A program made the translations under genes and the position numbers. This document shows positions 41,735-52,912 of a stretch of DNA of 64,000 bases, in pieces. The notes below the pieces were generated by a model. It made no database searches. It was not told where the DNA came from and saw only the letters and a list, made by a program, of their open reading frames with translations. Position 1 is the stretch's first letter. Every line of letters starts with the position of its first letter. Origin of the DNA: JAJOKK01 sp965370555 (GTDB lineage Bacteria; Bipolaricaulota; Bipolaricaulia; UBA7950; UBA9294); NCBI GenBank assembly GCA_965370555.1, contig CBDUVB010000008.1, forward strand, positions 3,349-67,348. Direction: 5' to 3'.

Positions 41735-43363
41735 ATGCTCAGATCATGGATTGAGAGTTTACTCGGTTCGACATGGGAAAAGCTCGGTCTCCCTCCGGTT
41801 TCGATCGAGGTTCACCCCTCCGAGCGGCCAGAGTTCGGAGACTTCTCCACCAACCTTCCCCTCATCGGAGCAAAGACGGCGAACCTCCCCCCGCGGCAGC
41901 TGGCCGAGCGGCTGGTAGCAGCGATTCCTGATGATGCGTTCTCGCGTGTAGAGATCGCCGGACCGGGATTTATCAACCTCTGCCTACAGCCTACGATGAC
42001 CCACACGGCATTACAGGAGATCCTACAGGCGAAGGATCGATTCGGTTTTTCAACGATCGGGACTGGAAAAACGTTACAGGTAGAATTCGTCAGCTCCAAC
42101 CCCACCGGTCCCCTCACCGTCGGGCACGGCCGCCAGGCCGTTCTCGGCGATGTCCTGGCCTCCCTCTACGAGACCCTGGGTTACGCCGTCACTCGGGAGT
42201 ACTACTTCAACGACGAGGGGCGCCAAATCGATCTCCTGACAGAATCCTTATGGGCGCGCTATTGTGAGCTTGCAGGAGGAGAAGTGTCGATCCCGGAAGG
42301 GGGCTACCAAGGAGAATACCTGATCGAGATCGCCCGCGAGGTGAAAGAGACTTTCGGCGAGAAGCTCCTGGTCTTCGATCGACAGACCGCATCAACATTG
42401 AAGGAAGAAGCGGTCTCGCGGATCAAGACGCTGATCAAGGATGACCTCGCTCAACTCGGGGTCAGGTTCGATACCTGGTTCAGCGAGGGAGATCTCCATC
42501 ACCGCGGGGAGGTGACCGCGGCACTCGATCTTCTGCGCGAGAGTCATGGAACCTACGAGGAAGACGGCGCAATCTGGCTCAAGTCGGAGGAGAACGGTGG
42601 GGTAAAGGACTCCGTCCTCATCCGAAGCGACGGCCGACCTACCTACCTCATGGTCGATATCGCCTACCACATCGACAAGCACCGCCGCGGATTCACTCAG
42701 GTCATCAACGTTCAAGGGGCGGACCATCAAGTGGAGCAATCGTGTATGAAGGCAGCGATGCGCATCCTCGGCTACCCCGAGGAGTTTCTCAGCTATGCGA
42801 CGCACCAGTTTGTGAGCATCAAGGAGGGAGAAGGGGTTGCACGCATGTCGACCCGCGCCGGGCAATTCGTCCGCTTACGCGACCTCACAGACGAGCTCGG
42901 GCGTGACGTGGTCCGCTACTTCATGATCGCGCGAAAGCCCGAGAGCCACCTGCAGTTCGACCTCGAACTCGCGCGTGCGGAATCGCTCGATAACCCGATC
43001 TACTACATCCAGTACGCACACACCCGGATCGCTTCCATCTTCCGCAAGGCCGATCTCTCGACCTTCGACGCGATGAGCGTCGATCTCTCACCACTTGAAA
43101 CGCAGGCAGAGTTCGACCTGATAAAACGGCTCGACCGGTTTCCAGAGGTCGTCGCCGGAGCAGCGCTCGACTTCGCCCCGCACCTCCTCGCCGACTACAC
43201 ACTGGGGCTGGCACGGGCCTTCCACGTTTACTACGGGGAACACCGGGTGATCGGCACGGACGAGAAGGTGATGCTGGCGCGCCTCGCACTGCTCCAGGCC
43301 ATACGAATCGTCTTCCGACGCAGCCTGGATATCCTTGGAATCTCGTCCCCGGAGGCGATGTGA
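41735..43363 (+). CDS. argS: Arginyl-tRNA synthetase
   Basis: A 542-residue class I synthetase. The N-terminal Add-1-type domain starts the protein. The HIGH motif is in SSNPTGPLTVGHGRQAVLGD. GADHQVEQSCMKAAMRILGY and the KMS region GVARMSTRAGQFVRLRDLTD follow; the latter is the usual degenerate ArgRS form. A DALR anticodon-binding domain is at the C-terminus. Its stop overlaps ftsY (TGATG). Confidence 0.95.
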   Translation: MLRSWIESLLGSTWEKLGLPPVSIEVHPSERPEFGDFSTNLPLIGAKTANLPPRQLAERLVAAIPDDAFSRVEIAGPGFINLCLQPTMTHTALQEILQAKDRFGFSTIGTGKTLQVEFVSSNPTGPLTVGHGRQAVLGDVLASLYETLGYAVTREYYFNDEGRQIDLLTESLWARYCELAGGEVSIPEGGYQGEYLIEIAREVKETFGEKLLVFDRQTASTLKEEAVSRIKTLIKDDLAQLGVRFDTWFSEGDLHHRGEVTAALDLLRESHGTYEEDGAIWLKSEENGGVKDSVLIRSDGRPTYLMVDIAYHIDKHRRGFTQVINVQGADHQVEQSCMKAAMRILGYPEEFLSYATHQFVSIKEGEGVARMSTRAGQFVRLRDLTDELGRDVVRYFMIARKPESHLQFDLELARAESLDNPIYYIQYAHTRIASIFRKADLSTFDAMSVDLSPLETQAEFDLIKRLDRFPEVVAGAALDFAPHLLADYTLGLARAFHVYYGEHRVIGTDEKVMLARLALLQAIRIVFRRSLDILGISSPEAM

Positions 43364-44280
43364 TGGCGTGGATCGATCGGTTGAAGAAAGGATTGAAGCG
43401 AACCCGCTCTGGGTTCACCAGTTCACTTGGCCAGATCTTCTCTCGTGGGGAGAAGCTGAGCGCGGTGGAACTCGAAGAGATCGAGGAGATCCTCATCGCC
43501 GGGGACGTTGGGGTTCGTGTAGCAATGGATCTCACGGAGGAACTCGCCGAGCGCAGCCGCCGCGGCCAGACGAACGGAGAGGCCTTCATGACCGCTCTAA
43601 AAACGGGGATAGTGGAACGTCTCGTGGAATCTGAGCGACCACTCACTCTGCGCAATGATAAGGAGCCAACGGTGGTCCTCATCACCGGGGTGAACGGATC
43701 GGGAAAGACGACGACCATCGCCAAGATCGCGTCCCGCCTGCGAGAACACAACCCCTCATTACCGATCACCCTCGCTGCGGCCGATACCTTCCGCGCTGCG
43801 GCGATCGAGCAACTCGCGATCTGGGCAGATCGAGTCGGCGTAGACCTGATCAAACACAAGATTGGCGCCGATCCATCGGCGGTCGTCTTCGATGCCCTCG
43901 ACCACGCCCGTCGCCTCGGCGGACTCCTCCTGATCGATACCGCTGGACGACTGCAAACGAAACACAACCTGATGGAGGAACTGAAGAAGATCGAACGCAC
44001 AGTGGAGAAGAAGCTTGGGCGAGGATCTGACGAACGCCTTCTCGTCCTCGACGCGACTACCGGCCAGAACGGCATCTCCCAGGCGGCCCGTTTCCACGAG
44101 GCGATCAACCTCACCGGACTCGTCCTCACCAAGCTCGACGGAACGGCCAAGGGAGGTGTAATCCTCGCGATCTGGGATGAATTAAGGCTCCCGTTGTTGT
44201 ACATTGGGGTAGGAGAAGGGGTGGATGACCTGCACGAGTTCTCCGCTAGCCAGTTTGTGGAAGCGCTCTTTTCGACATAA
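43363..44280 (+). CDS. ftsY: Signal recognition particle receptor FtsY
   Basis: A GTPase that docks SRP-ribosome complexes at the membrane. It has 305 residues: a short N domain without the acidic A domain, then the G domain. G1 is GVNGSGKTTTIAKIA, then ITLAAADTFRAAAIEQL, G3 DTAGRLQTKHNLMEEL and G4 TKLDGTAKGGVIL. The ATG at 43363 overlaps the argS stop. Confidence 0.95.
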   Translation: MAWIDRLKKGLKRTRSGFTSSLGQIFSRGEKLSAVELEEIEEILIAGDVGVRVAMDLTEELAERSRRGQTNGEAFMTALKTGIVERLVESERPLTLRNDKEPTVVLITGVNGSGKTTTIAKIASRLREHNPSLPITLAAADTFRAAAIEQLAIWADRVGVDLIKHKIGADPSAVVFDALDHARRLGGLLLIDTAGRLQTKHNLMEELKKIERTVEKKLGRGSDERLLVLDATTGQNGISQAARFHEAINLTGLVLTKLDGTAKGGVILAIWDELRLPLLYIGVGEGVDDLHEFSASQFVEALFST

Positions 44281-44386
44281 CGATCGGGGGATTGAACGAT
44301 TGAGAAATTGAATCATTGAGTAATCGGGAGATTGAGCTGTTAAATCACTCAATTCTTCAATCACTAAATCATTTAATTACTTACGG
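44281..44386. repeat. Second copy of ATTGA/TCAAT-type inverted repeat
   Basis: Contains ATTGAATCATTGAGTAATCG, GGAGATTGAGCTGTTAAATC and ACTCAATTCTTCAATCAC. It closely parallels 41166-41285, including the ATCGGGAGATTGA core. It separates ftsY from ppdK and could form a hairpin. Confidence 0.65.
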
Positions 44387-44398
44387 AGGTGTCTAGAA

Positions 44399-47053
<2,655 letters not shown>

Positions 47054-47083
47054 GAACCAAACACGACTGAACAAACGGTCACG

Positions 47084-47113
47084 AAGGCCGGGAGAAACCC
47101 CGGCCTTTCTCTT
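47084..47113 (+). terminator. Rho-independent terminator of ppdK
   Basis: AAGGCCGGG, loop AGAAAC, CCCGGCCTT, then TCTCTTATC, 31 bases after the ppdK stop and just before the convergent pit gene. Confidence 0.85.
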
Positions 47114-47114
47114 A

Positions 47115-48053
47115 TCATCGCGTGATCGCCCGCACAAGCAAGGTGAGCCCAACAGAGAGGGCGCAGGCGATCATCGGGGTACCGAGCCAGCCGAACAGAA
47201 CGCGGAGGAGGACACGGAGATCGATCGTCTTCACTCCCTTCACAAGGCCAATCCCGATCACTGCACCGACCACCGCCTGTGAGGCTGAAACCGGAACTCC
47301 AAGCATGGCATAAACGTTTAGGGTGATCGCTTGTCCGAGGATGACAACTAGTGCGGCAAACGGGTTTAAGGGGACGAGACCGCTCCCCACCGTGCGGATC
47401 ACTCTCTTGCTGAAGGTCAGAATTCCCAGCGCGATCGCAGCGGAACCGAATAAAGAGGCGTAAAACGGGGTGAGCAACCCGGATTTAACGTAGACCCCGG
47501 TGACATTCGCTACATTGTTCGCCCCCAAAGAATAAGCCCCGTAGCAGGTAACAAGAACAAGACCGACGCGGATGGCACGGTCCCGCGTAGCGAAACGCCC
47601 GAGCAGGGTTCCCGGATAGAGGGTGGCAATCTTATACGGGATATAGGCAGCGATCAGTCCCCCGAGAGGGGTAAGGACCCAGGAGAGGAAGATCTTTATA
47701 AGCGGCTGGATATTCACCCCTCCTGTCGTGAGCAAGCTCCCCCCAATGATCGCCCCCACCGTCGCCTGCGTGCTCGAAATCGGGAGGCCGAGCAGGGTCA
47801 TCAGAATGACGGTGAACGCCGCTGCGGTCATAATGATGAAGCTCGATAGCAGGGTCTGCGTTCCGATCGCCCCGTAGGTTGCAAAACCGCGACTCCCCAT
47901 TAAGAGAGCCCCAAGGATGACGAAGAGCGCGGCGAGGGCCGCCGCCGTCCAGAATCGAATAGCCCGGCTCGCCACCGCCGGTCCGAACAGGTTGGCAGCA
48001 TCATTCGCTCCCAGTCCCCATCCCATAAACCCGCCTGCGATCAGCGTCCACAT
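47115..48053 (-). CDS. pit: Inorganic phosphate transporter, PiT family
   Basis: A 312-residue membrane protein with inverted duplicated PiT signature motifs: GWGLGANDAANLFGPAV near the N-terminus and YSLGANNVANVTGVYVKSG in the second half, plus GLPISSTQATVGAIIGG and GVPVSASQAVVGAVIG. It is short for the family but keeps both halves. AAGGAGA precedes the ATG. PhoU-like DUF47 partners are not adjacent. Confidence 0.93.
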   Translation of the reverse strand: MWTLIAGGFMGWGLGANDAANLFGPAVASRAIRFWTAAALAALFVILGALLMGSRGFATYGAIGTQTLLSSFIIMTAAAFTVILMTLLGLPISSTQATVGAIIGGSLLTTGGVNIQPLIKIFLSWVLTPLGGLIAAYIPYKIATLYPGTLLGRFATRDRAIRVGLVLVTCYGAYSLGANNVANVTGVYVKSGLLTPFYASLFGSAAIALGILTFSKRVIRTVGSGLVPLNPFAALVVILGQAITLNVYAMLGVPVSASQAVVGAVIGIGLVKGVKTIDLRVLLRVLFGWLGTPMIACALSVGLTLLVRAITR

Positions 48054-48097
48054 CTCGTCTCTCCTTCAACATCTCAACTGTTCGGTAAGAGCTATAG

Positions 48098-48126
48098 TCT
48101 ATAGTCGAAATGGAACTGGGAATCAA
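48098..48126 (-). promoter_or_regulatory. Promoter of pit
   Basis: Minus strand TTGATT (48126-48121), 17-base spacer, TATAGA (48103-48098). A direct repeat of ACTATAG overlaps the -10. Confidence 0.6.
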
Positions 48127-48750
48127 GTAAGGTGATCGCACCGGTGACGGAGTCCCGACGAAAAGGATTGTTGTCCGGATTGACTGGGGAATAATGAGGT
48201 AAATGGCTGTTAGGGAAAGGATTCTTGCCCTAAGATGTTGACCCAAAAGCTATCCACAAATCCCCGCCGTACCCAGCTGTTTCGAACTTCGGGCAAGCTT
48301 CGAGAACAGGAGTGCTGCAATCCGCGATCCCATGGGAAAGGGGGTTCGAGCCTTAAGCCCTCATTCTGCGCCTCACCGATCCGATAAGCACGGACGTCTA
48401 AACCTCTAAATCTAGCATCCTGCCTGCATAAAAGACGAGCCCTACCCTTAATTGCTCCGCGGATTCAGGTATGATGTTGCCAAGGACTTGACCACTGCCT
48501 TTATGCGGAGGCGAGAAACTAAGAACCTCTCTGCGGTTAAGTGAAGAGGCCAGCCTTTTCTCTCTCGTCCATGTTTTCTCTGACAGCAGCACACTTCTTC
48601 CCTGTCAACCCCCTGCAAAGCAGAGTAGGACAGGTATGACGACATCAATGCACTTTTCAGGTGTATAATGCGCTGTAAGAGGATACGACATTGTTCATCA
48701 TCGTGATCAAGGCACTGGTTCAACACTCTCTCTTACAGTGAGGTGATGTT
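48127..48750. other. Intergenic region with leader of the secreted-protein operon
   Basis: Over 600 bases with no supportable gene. Near its end a TATAAT (48664-48669) could start the plus-strand operon, although no good -35 is seen. CTGTAAGAG (48673-48681) and CTCTTACAG (48730-48738) then form a perfect nine-pair inverted repeat enclosing the presumed 5' leader, just before the ribosome-binding site. The rest shows nothing recognisable. Confidence 0.5.
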
Positions 48751-51700
48751 ATGCCTTGTTCGTCGAGTGCCAGGATGTTGCGAAAGGGTTATGCCTTAGC
48801 GGGCGAATGGACAGTGCGCGTCGACGACAGACGGCTGATCGTTCCCGGTCGATGGAAAGCGATAGGAACGCTTGGCATGACGTTTCTTCTGTTTGTCTTC
48901 CTTGTGGCTCTCCCCGTGACCGCTCACAGCTACAACTTCACGGGCCATGTTTATTCTGGGAGCCCCCCCGATATGACTCAACCTGTCACCGGTGTCAGGA
49001 TTGAGCTCTACGGTGGCCGGGGAGAATGGGCGCCGAATAACTCCGGTACCTTTCTCACTGCGGCCGCGACAAACGAGTGGGGTGAGTTTACGCTCCTCTA
49101 CCTGCCGGGGAATGTGACCTATCCCTACTATCACGTCGTTGAAGTCGATCCACCTGATACAATATCTACCGGGGCGCAGGCGGGACTGGGAGGCTACGTA
49201 AGAGAGAACAACGTGATCTCGTATACGAAGACTGCTCCGGGAACCTATGCGGGCATTGGCTTCTGGGATGCCCGGTCGATGATCTCCCTGCCCCCGTTGA
49301 CCCAGCAACCGGGGACCTTCATGGAGAAACACGAAGAGAGCTCGCAGCAAAGCTCACAGAGTTCTCAGCAATCTCAGATGTCCTCAAGCGAGAAGGTCAC
49401 CGCCCCTGATGAGAAACTTCCCCATACGTTGCTGATCGGCGATTTTGTATTGTTGGTGGAGCGCTACGACGCTGAGAAGGAGACTGATCAGAGCAAACTG
49501 CCGACCAGTCAGGCAGTGCGCCCGGGAATCGAACAGCTTGAGGGCCTCTCCGGGACGGCGTGGTTGAGCTTTGATTGTAGCGCCCCATCCATCGTGCCTG
49601 GCCTTACCCCGCTACTGCCGGGCGGGTATGTGATCATTGCGCATGTATTTGATGTGGTTCCCGTCGTAACTGATCCCGCAAACCAGATCAGCCTACCCGA
49701 GGCCCGTCTTATTCAACCGGATATTACACCGGGGCAAACGCTGGAATTGCAACTTCCCCTCAAGAGCCAGGATGTGCCGGGCATTATCGCGGCCAAAGAT
49801 CTATTCCTTCAGGAGGTTGAGCAACTTGGCGGCGTAGCGAAGGGAGATATCAGGGTGCGCTTTGAGGACGCAACGATAGTCGAGGTTCCGGAGCAGGAGG
49901 GAGTGGGGCGCATTATTGAGGGGACAGCCTTCTATCCGGCAGACCCCCTTTACCCGGACATCATTCGCCTATCGATCGATGGGTTCACAGCGCTGATCGA
50001 TATCCTGACGCTCACTCCCACAGGGGCTACCGCAAATGTAGTGCTTGAGCTTCCTTCAAACATCGCCTTTGAAGCCACATGTGAGCGAGCCTGGCTAGCT
50101 TTGGGAGAAATCGCGATTACTCCTTACTGCGAGTTCTATGCCGAGGAACCAACCGATCCCTTCGGACCGTGGATCGTGGGGGATACCGGGCTCATAGTGA
50201 GTGGAACAGGCTACATCGCAGATTTCAGCTCTTCGCAGAGCCCGCTCTCAAAACCCGTGTCATGGAAAGGTGTGGTCCTTCAAGACGGGACGGGTTCAGG
50301 GAGTGCGTTGGTTCCCACTACATCGAATACAGGATACCTCGCCGGGGAATACAGCTTCTTCAATGCAACGGTAGAGGGCTCGGGGTTGGCGGGCCAGTTC
50401 AACCTCCTGGGAACCCTAATCTTCTACCCTCTTCAACCTCTGGGGTATCAGGTCACCCTATACGGGGCGAGCCTGGAGGTCTCGGAGAGTCGCGTCGTGT
50501 CCGGTCAATTGGGGCCTGGGAGGCTGGAACTCCCGGTGAACGCTGTCTGCAAGGATGGACATCCAGGGGATCCGCTCTCGGCCACGTTTAACCTTCTTAC
50601 GGTGCAAGCGGACCTTGACGTTGGCGGCGAGGTGAACTTCGGGTTCGGCACGCCAACGCGCATGGGCTGGGGAGAGCTGACCCACTCAGGAGATGAGGTG
50701 GTGGCCTGGATCCTGGAGATTGAGAAGGGATACCTCTACCTTCCGGCAACCCCGGTCTCCACGTTTAGCCCGGATACGGGAGTCGGATTCCTCGATTTCT
50801 TCCTGCCTACATATTCGGTCGAGATCGCGCTCGCTGCGCTTGAATCACAGAAGATGGCAGGGATAACGATCGGTAGCATGCAGAACCTGGCGATCCACTC
50901 GCCGGACCGGCCCGGAGGGACCACAAATCCTCTTAAGATGGCAGACGTTAGCGGGTGGCTCCGCATCGGGAGTCGCGGGGTGGACGGAGATCTCCAGATT
51001 ACTGAATGGAACATGCATGCAGACCTCGGCAACACAGCGCGTTACGGCTATGTAGGCGGAGAGCCATTTAACACAACGCTCATACTACCTACCCAAGACG
51101 AGAAGCTGTTACTGCTCCAGTACGCGACGAGCGCTGTATACGACTCCGAAATAAACGGCCTGGTCGACATTCCGGAACCGTGCAACATAAGTCGGCTGGA
51201 GTTCGCGGACATGGAGGCCACTTCGACCGCGCACCTCGTCGGGGGCGATATCAAACTCCCGGTCGATGGGGTGACCCTGGAGTACTGGGACATCGGCTTT
51301 GAGCCGACCGAGGATCCGACGCAAGCAGGGGTCGTGAGCGTACGCACAGGTCGGCTTGTCTTCACCGCAGCGGGTATCAGCGAGTACGTCCATTTTGACA
51401 AGGTGTTTGGTCTGACGTGGTGTGAGATGCTCGCCGATGGGAACCTGCGCGAACTATTCCTTGATTACAATTCATACGGGCAACGCTTCGACAAACTCCC
51501 CTTCTCGGCTCACCAGCTTTCGCTCTCCGAGTGCATTCCCGGAATGAGTGGCCTCGATGCGGGTGCATATCTTGCGGTGTGCGGCGATGTGCACTTCAAT
51601 TTCTTCGGGAGCGCCTACATCAACATCAAGGATGCCCGGCATCCCGACAGCGCGGACCCGTACCACGACCGCTATGTCAGCATCCCCAAAGAGGGGGAGA

Positions 51701-52845
51701 CAGCCTGCGATCCGACTGACCTGCATCTAACAGGGAAAGTGGATGATGCCTTGGGCCACCAGCTTGCGTTCGTCGATTTTCCCGACGCGACGATGGACTA
51801 TAACGAGGAGAGCCAGCAGGGGTTTATTGGAACGGGTTCTACCGAGCTATCGTTCCTTCACTCCGATGGACTAGACGCGATAATCGATATCCACGCGGAT
51901 CCGATCACCGGAGAACCGGTCATCGACATCTGCTTGAGGTCAAGCACTGTGCATGACCTTGACTTCGGGCTGTTCGCACGGCTTACGAGTATCGGAGAGA
52001 TCGCCGGGTGTATTCGCATTGAAGGCCCGCTCCTAGAGCGAATTACCCTTGGGGGGTACATGGAAAACTCCGCAAGCACAGGCTTTGGAATTCTAGCTCC
52101 CAAGGCCGGCTATTTCGTCGAGGTGAACATCTCCGTTACCCCCAACTCCGCAACCTTCTACGCGGGTGGAGACCTGCTCCTGGCAGTTGCCGGGAGCGCC
52201 GTGGATGTTTCTGGCTCAGTGTTCCTGGCTGTCGATTACACCCGAGCATCTGCGGAAGGGCAGGTGATCGGGCGCATCGATTGTAACTCGGTAGTCGGAG
52301 GGCTCGAAGGAGAGGGGCAGCTCACCTGGTATGTCGACCCCCAGGAACAATACGTCCAGGGCAAGGTCAGTATCGAGCTTTGTAGCTGGATCGGAGGAGT
52401 GGGGCTAGAGGGTGGTATCTTTATCGGCCACAACGTGGAACGAGAGAAAGTCTGGGTCCTTTCTTCGGCGTCCGAACACTTTGGCATAGACCGCAGCATC
52501 CCAGCAACAGCAAAGCTCACCGGATTATACGGCTACGGTCAGCTATCCGCCGGTATACAGCTTTACGTCTTTGGAGGGGGGTTCAAGGTCTATATGGGAA
52601 TGGGTGCCTTCCTCCCAACACCGGAGACTCCGATCCTCACCATCGCCGGAAGTGGCGGGCTTTACGTACACGGGGAGATTCTGGGAGGGCTCGTCTCAGC
52701 ATCGGCCTGGGCCGATCTGGATCTCTATGGGCCGCCCTTCTACTTCGAGGGGAGCTTCGGCCTTGAGGGCTGCGTGTTGTGGGTGATTTGCGCCTCGATC
52801 GATGTGACAGCGGGGTTTGATAGCGATGGATTCTACATTTACTAG
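48751..52845 (+). CDS. Giant secreted beta-rich protein
   Basis: A 1364-residue protein that I do not recognise. About 35 residues precede a hydrophobic segment (GTLGMTFLLFVFLVALPVTA), read as a signal peptide cleaved near VTA/HS. Next comes a carboxypeptidase-regulatory/SdrD-like beta domain: FTGHVYSGSPPDMTQPVTGV, then GEFTLLYLPGN. A Ser/Gln linker (SSQQSSQSSQQSQMSSSEK) follows. After that come ~1100 residues of repetitive beta-strand sequence ending GFYIY. The aromatic C-terminus and final strands resemble outer-membrane or fibrous beta structures. It heads a three-gene secreted set. Confidence 0.65.
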   Translation: MPCSSSARMLRKGYALAGEWTVRVDDRRLIVPGRWKAIGTLGMTFLLFVFLVALPVTAHSYNFTGHVYSGSPPDMTQPVTGVRIELYGGRGEWAPNNSGTFLTAAATNEWGEFTLLYLPGNVTYPYYHVVEVDPPDTISTGAQAGLGGYVRENNVISYTKTAPGTYAGIGFWDARSMISLPPLTQQPGTFMEKHEESSQQSSQSSQQSQMSSSEKVTAPDEKLPHTLLIGDFVLLVERYDAEKETDQSKLPTSQAVRPGIEQLEGLSGTAWLSFDCSAPSIVPGLTPLLPGGYVIIAHVFDVVPVVTDPANQISLPEARLIQPDITPGQTLELQLPLKSQDVPGIIAAKDLFLQEVEQLGGVAKGDIRVRFEDATIVEVPEQEGVGRIIEGTAFYPADPLYPDIIRLSIDGFTALIDILTLTPTGATANVVLELPSNIAFEATCERAWLALGEIAITPYCEFYAEEPTDPFGPWIVGDTGLIVSGTGYIADFSSSQSPLSKPVSWKGVVLQDGTGSGSALVPTTSNTGYLAGEYSFFNATVEGSGLAGQFNLLGTLIFYPLQPLGYQVTLYGASLEVSESRVVSGQLGPGRLELPVNAVCKDGHPGDPLSATFNLLTVQADLDVGGEVNFGFGTPTRMGWGELTHSGDEVVAWILEIEKGYLYLPATPVSTFSPDTGVGFLDFFLPTYSVEIALAALESQKMAGITIGSMQNLAIHSPDRPGGTTNPLKMADVSGWLRIGSRGVDGDLQITEWNMHADLGNTARYGYVGGEPFNTTLILPTQDEKLLLLQYATSAVYDSEINGLVDIPEPCNISRLEFADMEATSTAHLVGGDIKLPVDGVTLEYWDIGFEPTEDPTQAGVVSVRTGRLVFTAAGISEYVHFDKVFGLTWCEMLADGNLRELFLDYNSYGQRFDKLPFSAHQLSLSECIPGMSGLDAGAYLAVCGDVHFNFFGSAYINIKDARHPDSADPYHDRYVSIPKEGETACDPTDLHLTGKVDDALGHQLAFVDFPDATMDYNEESQQGFIGTGSTELSFLHSDGLDAIIDIHADPITGEPVIDICLRSSTVHDLDFGLFARLTSIGEIAGCIRIEGPLLERITLGGYMENSASTGFGILAPKAGYFVEVNISVTPNSATFYAGGDLLLAVAGSAVDVSGSVFLAVDYTRASAEGQVIGRIDCNSVVGGLEGEGQLTWYVDPQEQYVQGKVSIELCSWIGGVGLEGGIFIGHNVEREKVWVLSSASEHFGIDRSIPATAKLTGLYGYGQLSAGIQLYVFGGGFKVYMGMGAFLPTPETPILTIAGSGGLYVHGEILGGLVSASAWADLDLYGPPFYFEGSFGLEGCVLWVICASIDVTAGFDSDGFYIY

Positions 52846-52912
52846 CGATCTTGGTCAACTGTTGGGTAAGGCGAACGCCCGAAAAAAGGGATGGATAAAG
52901 GGGTGTGTTCAA

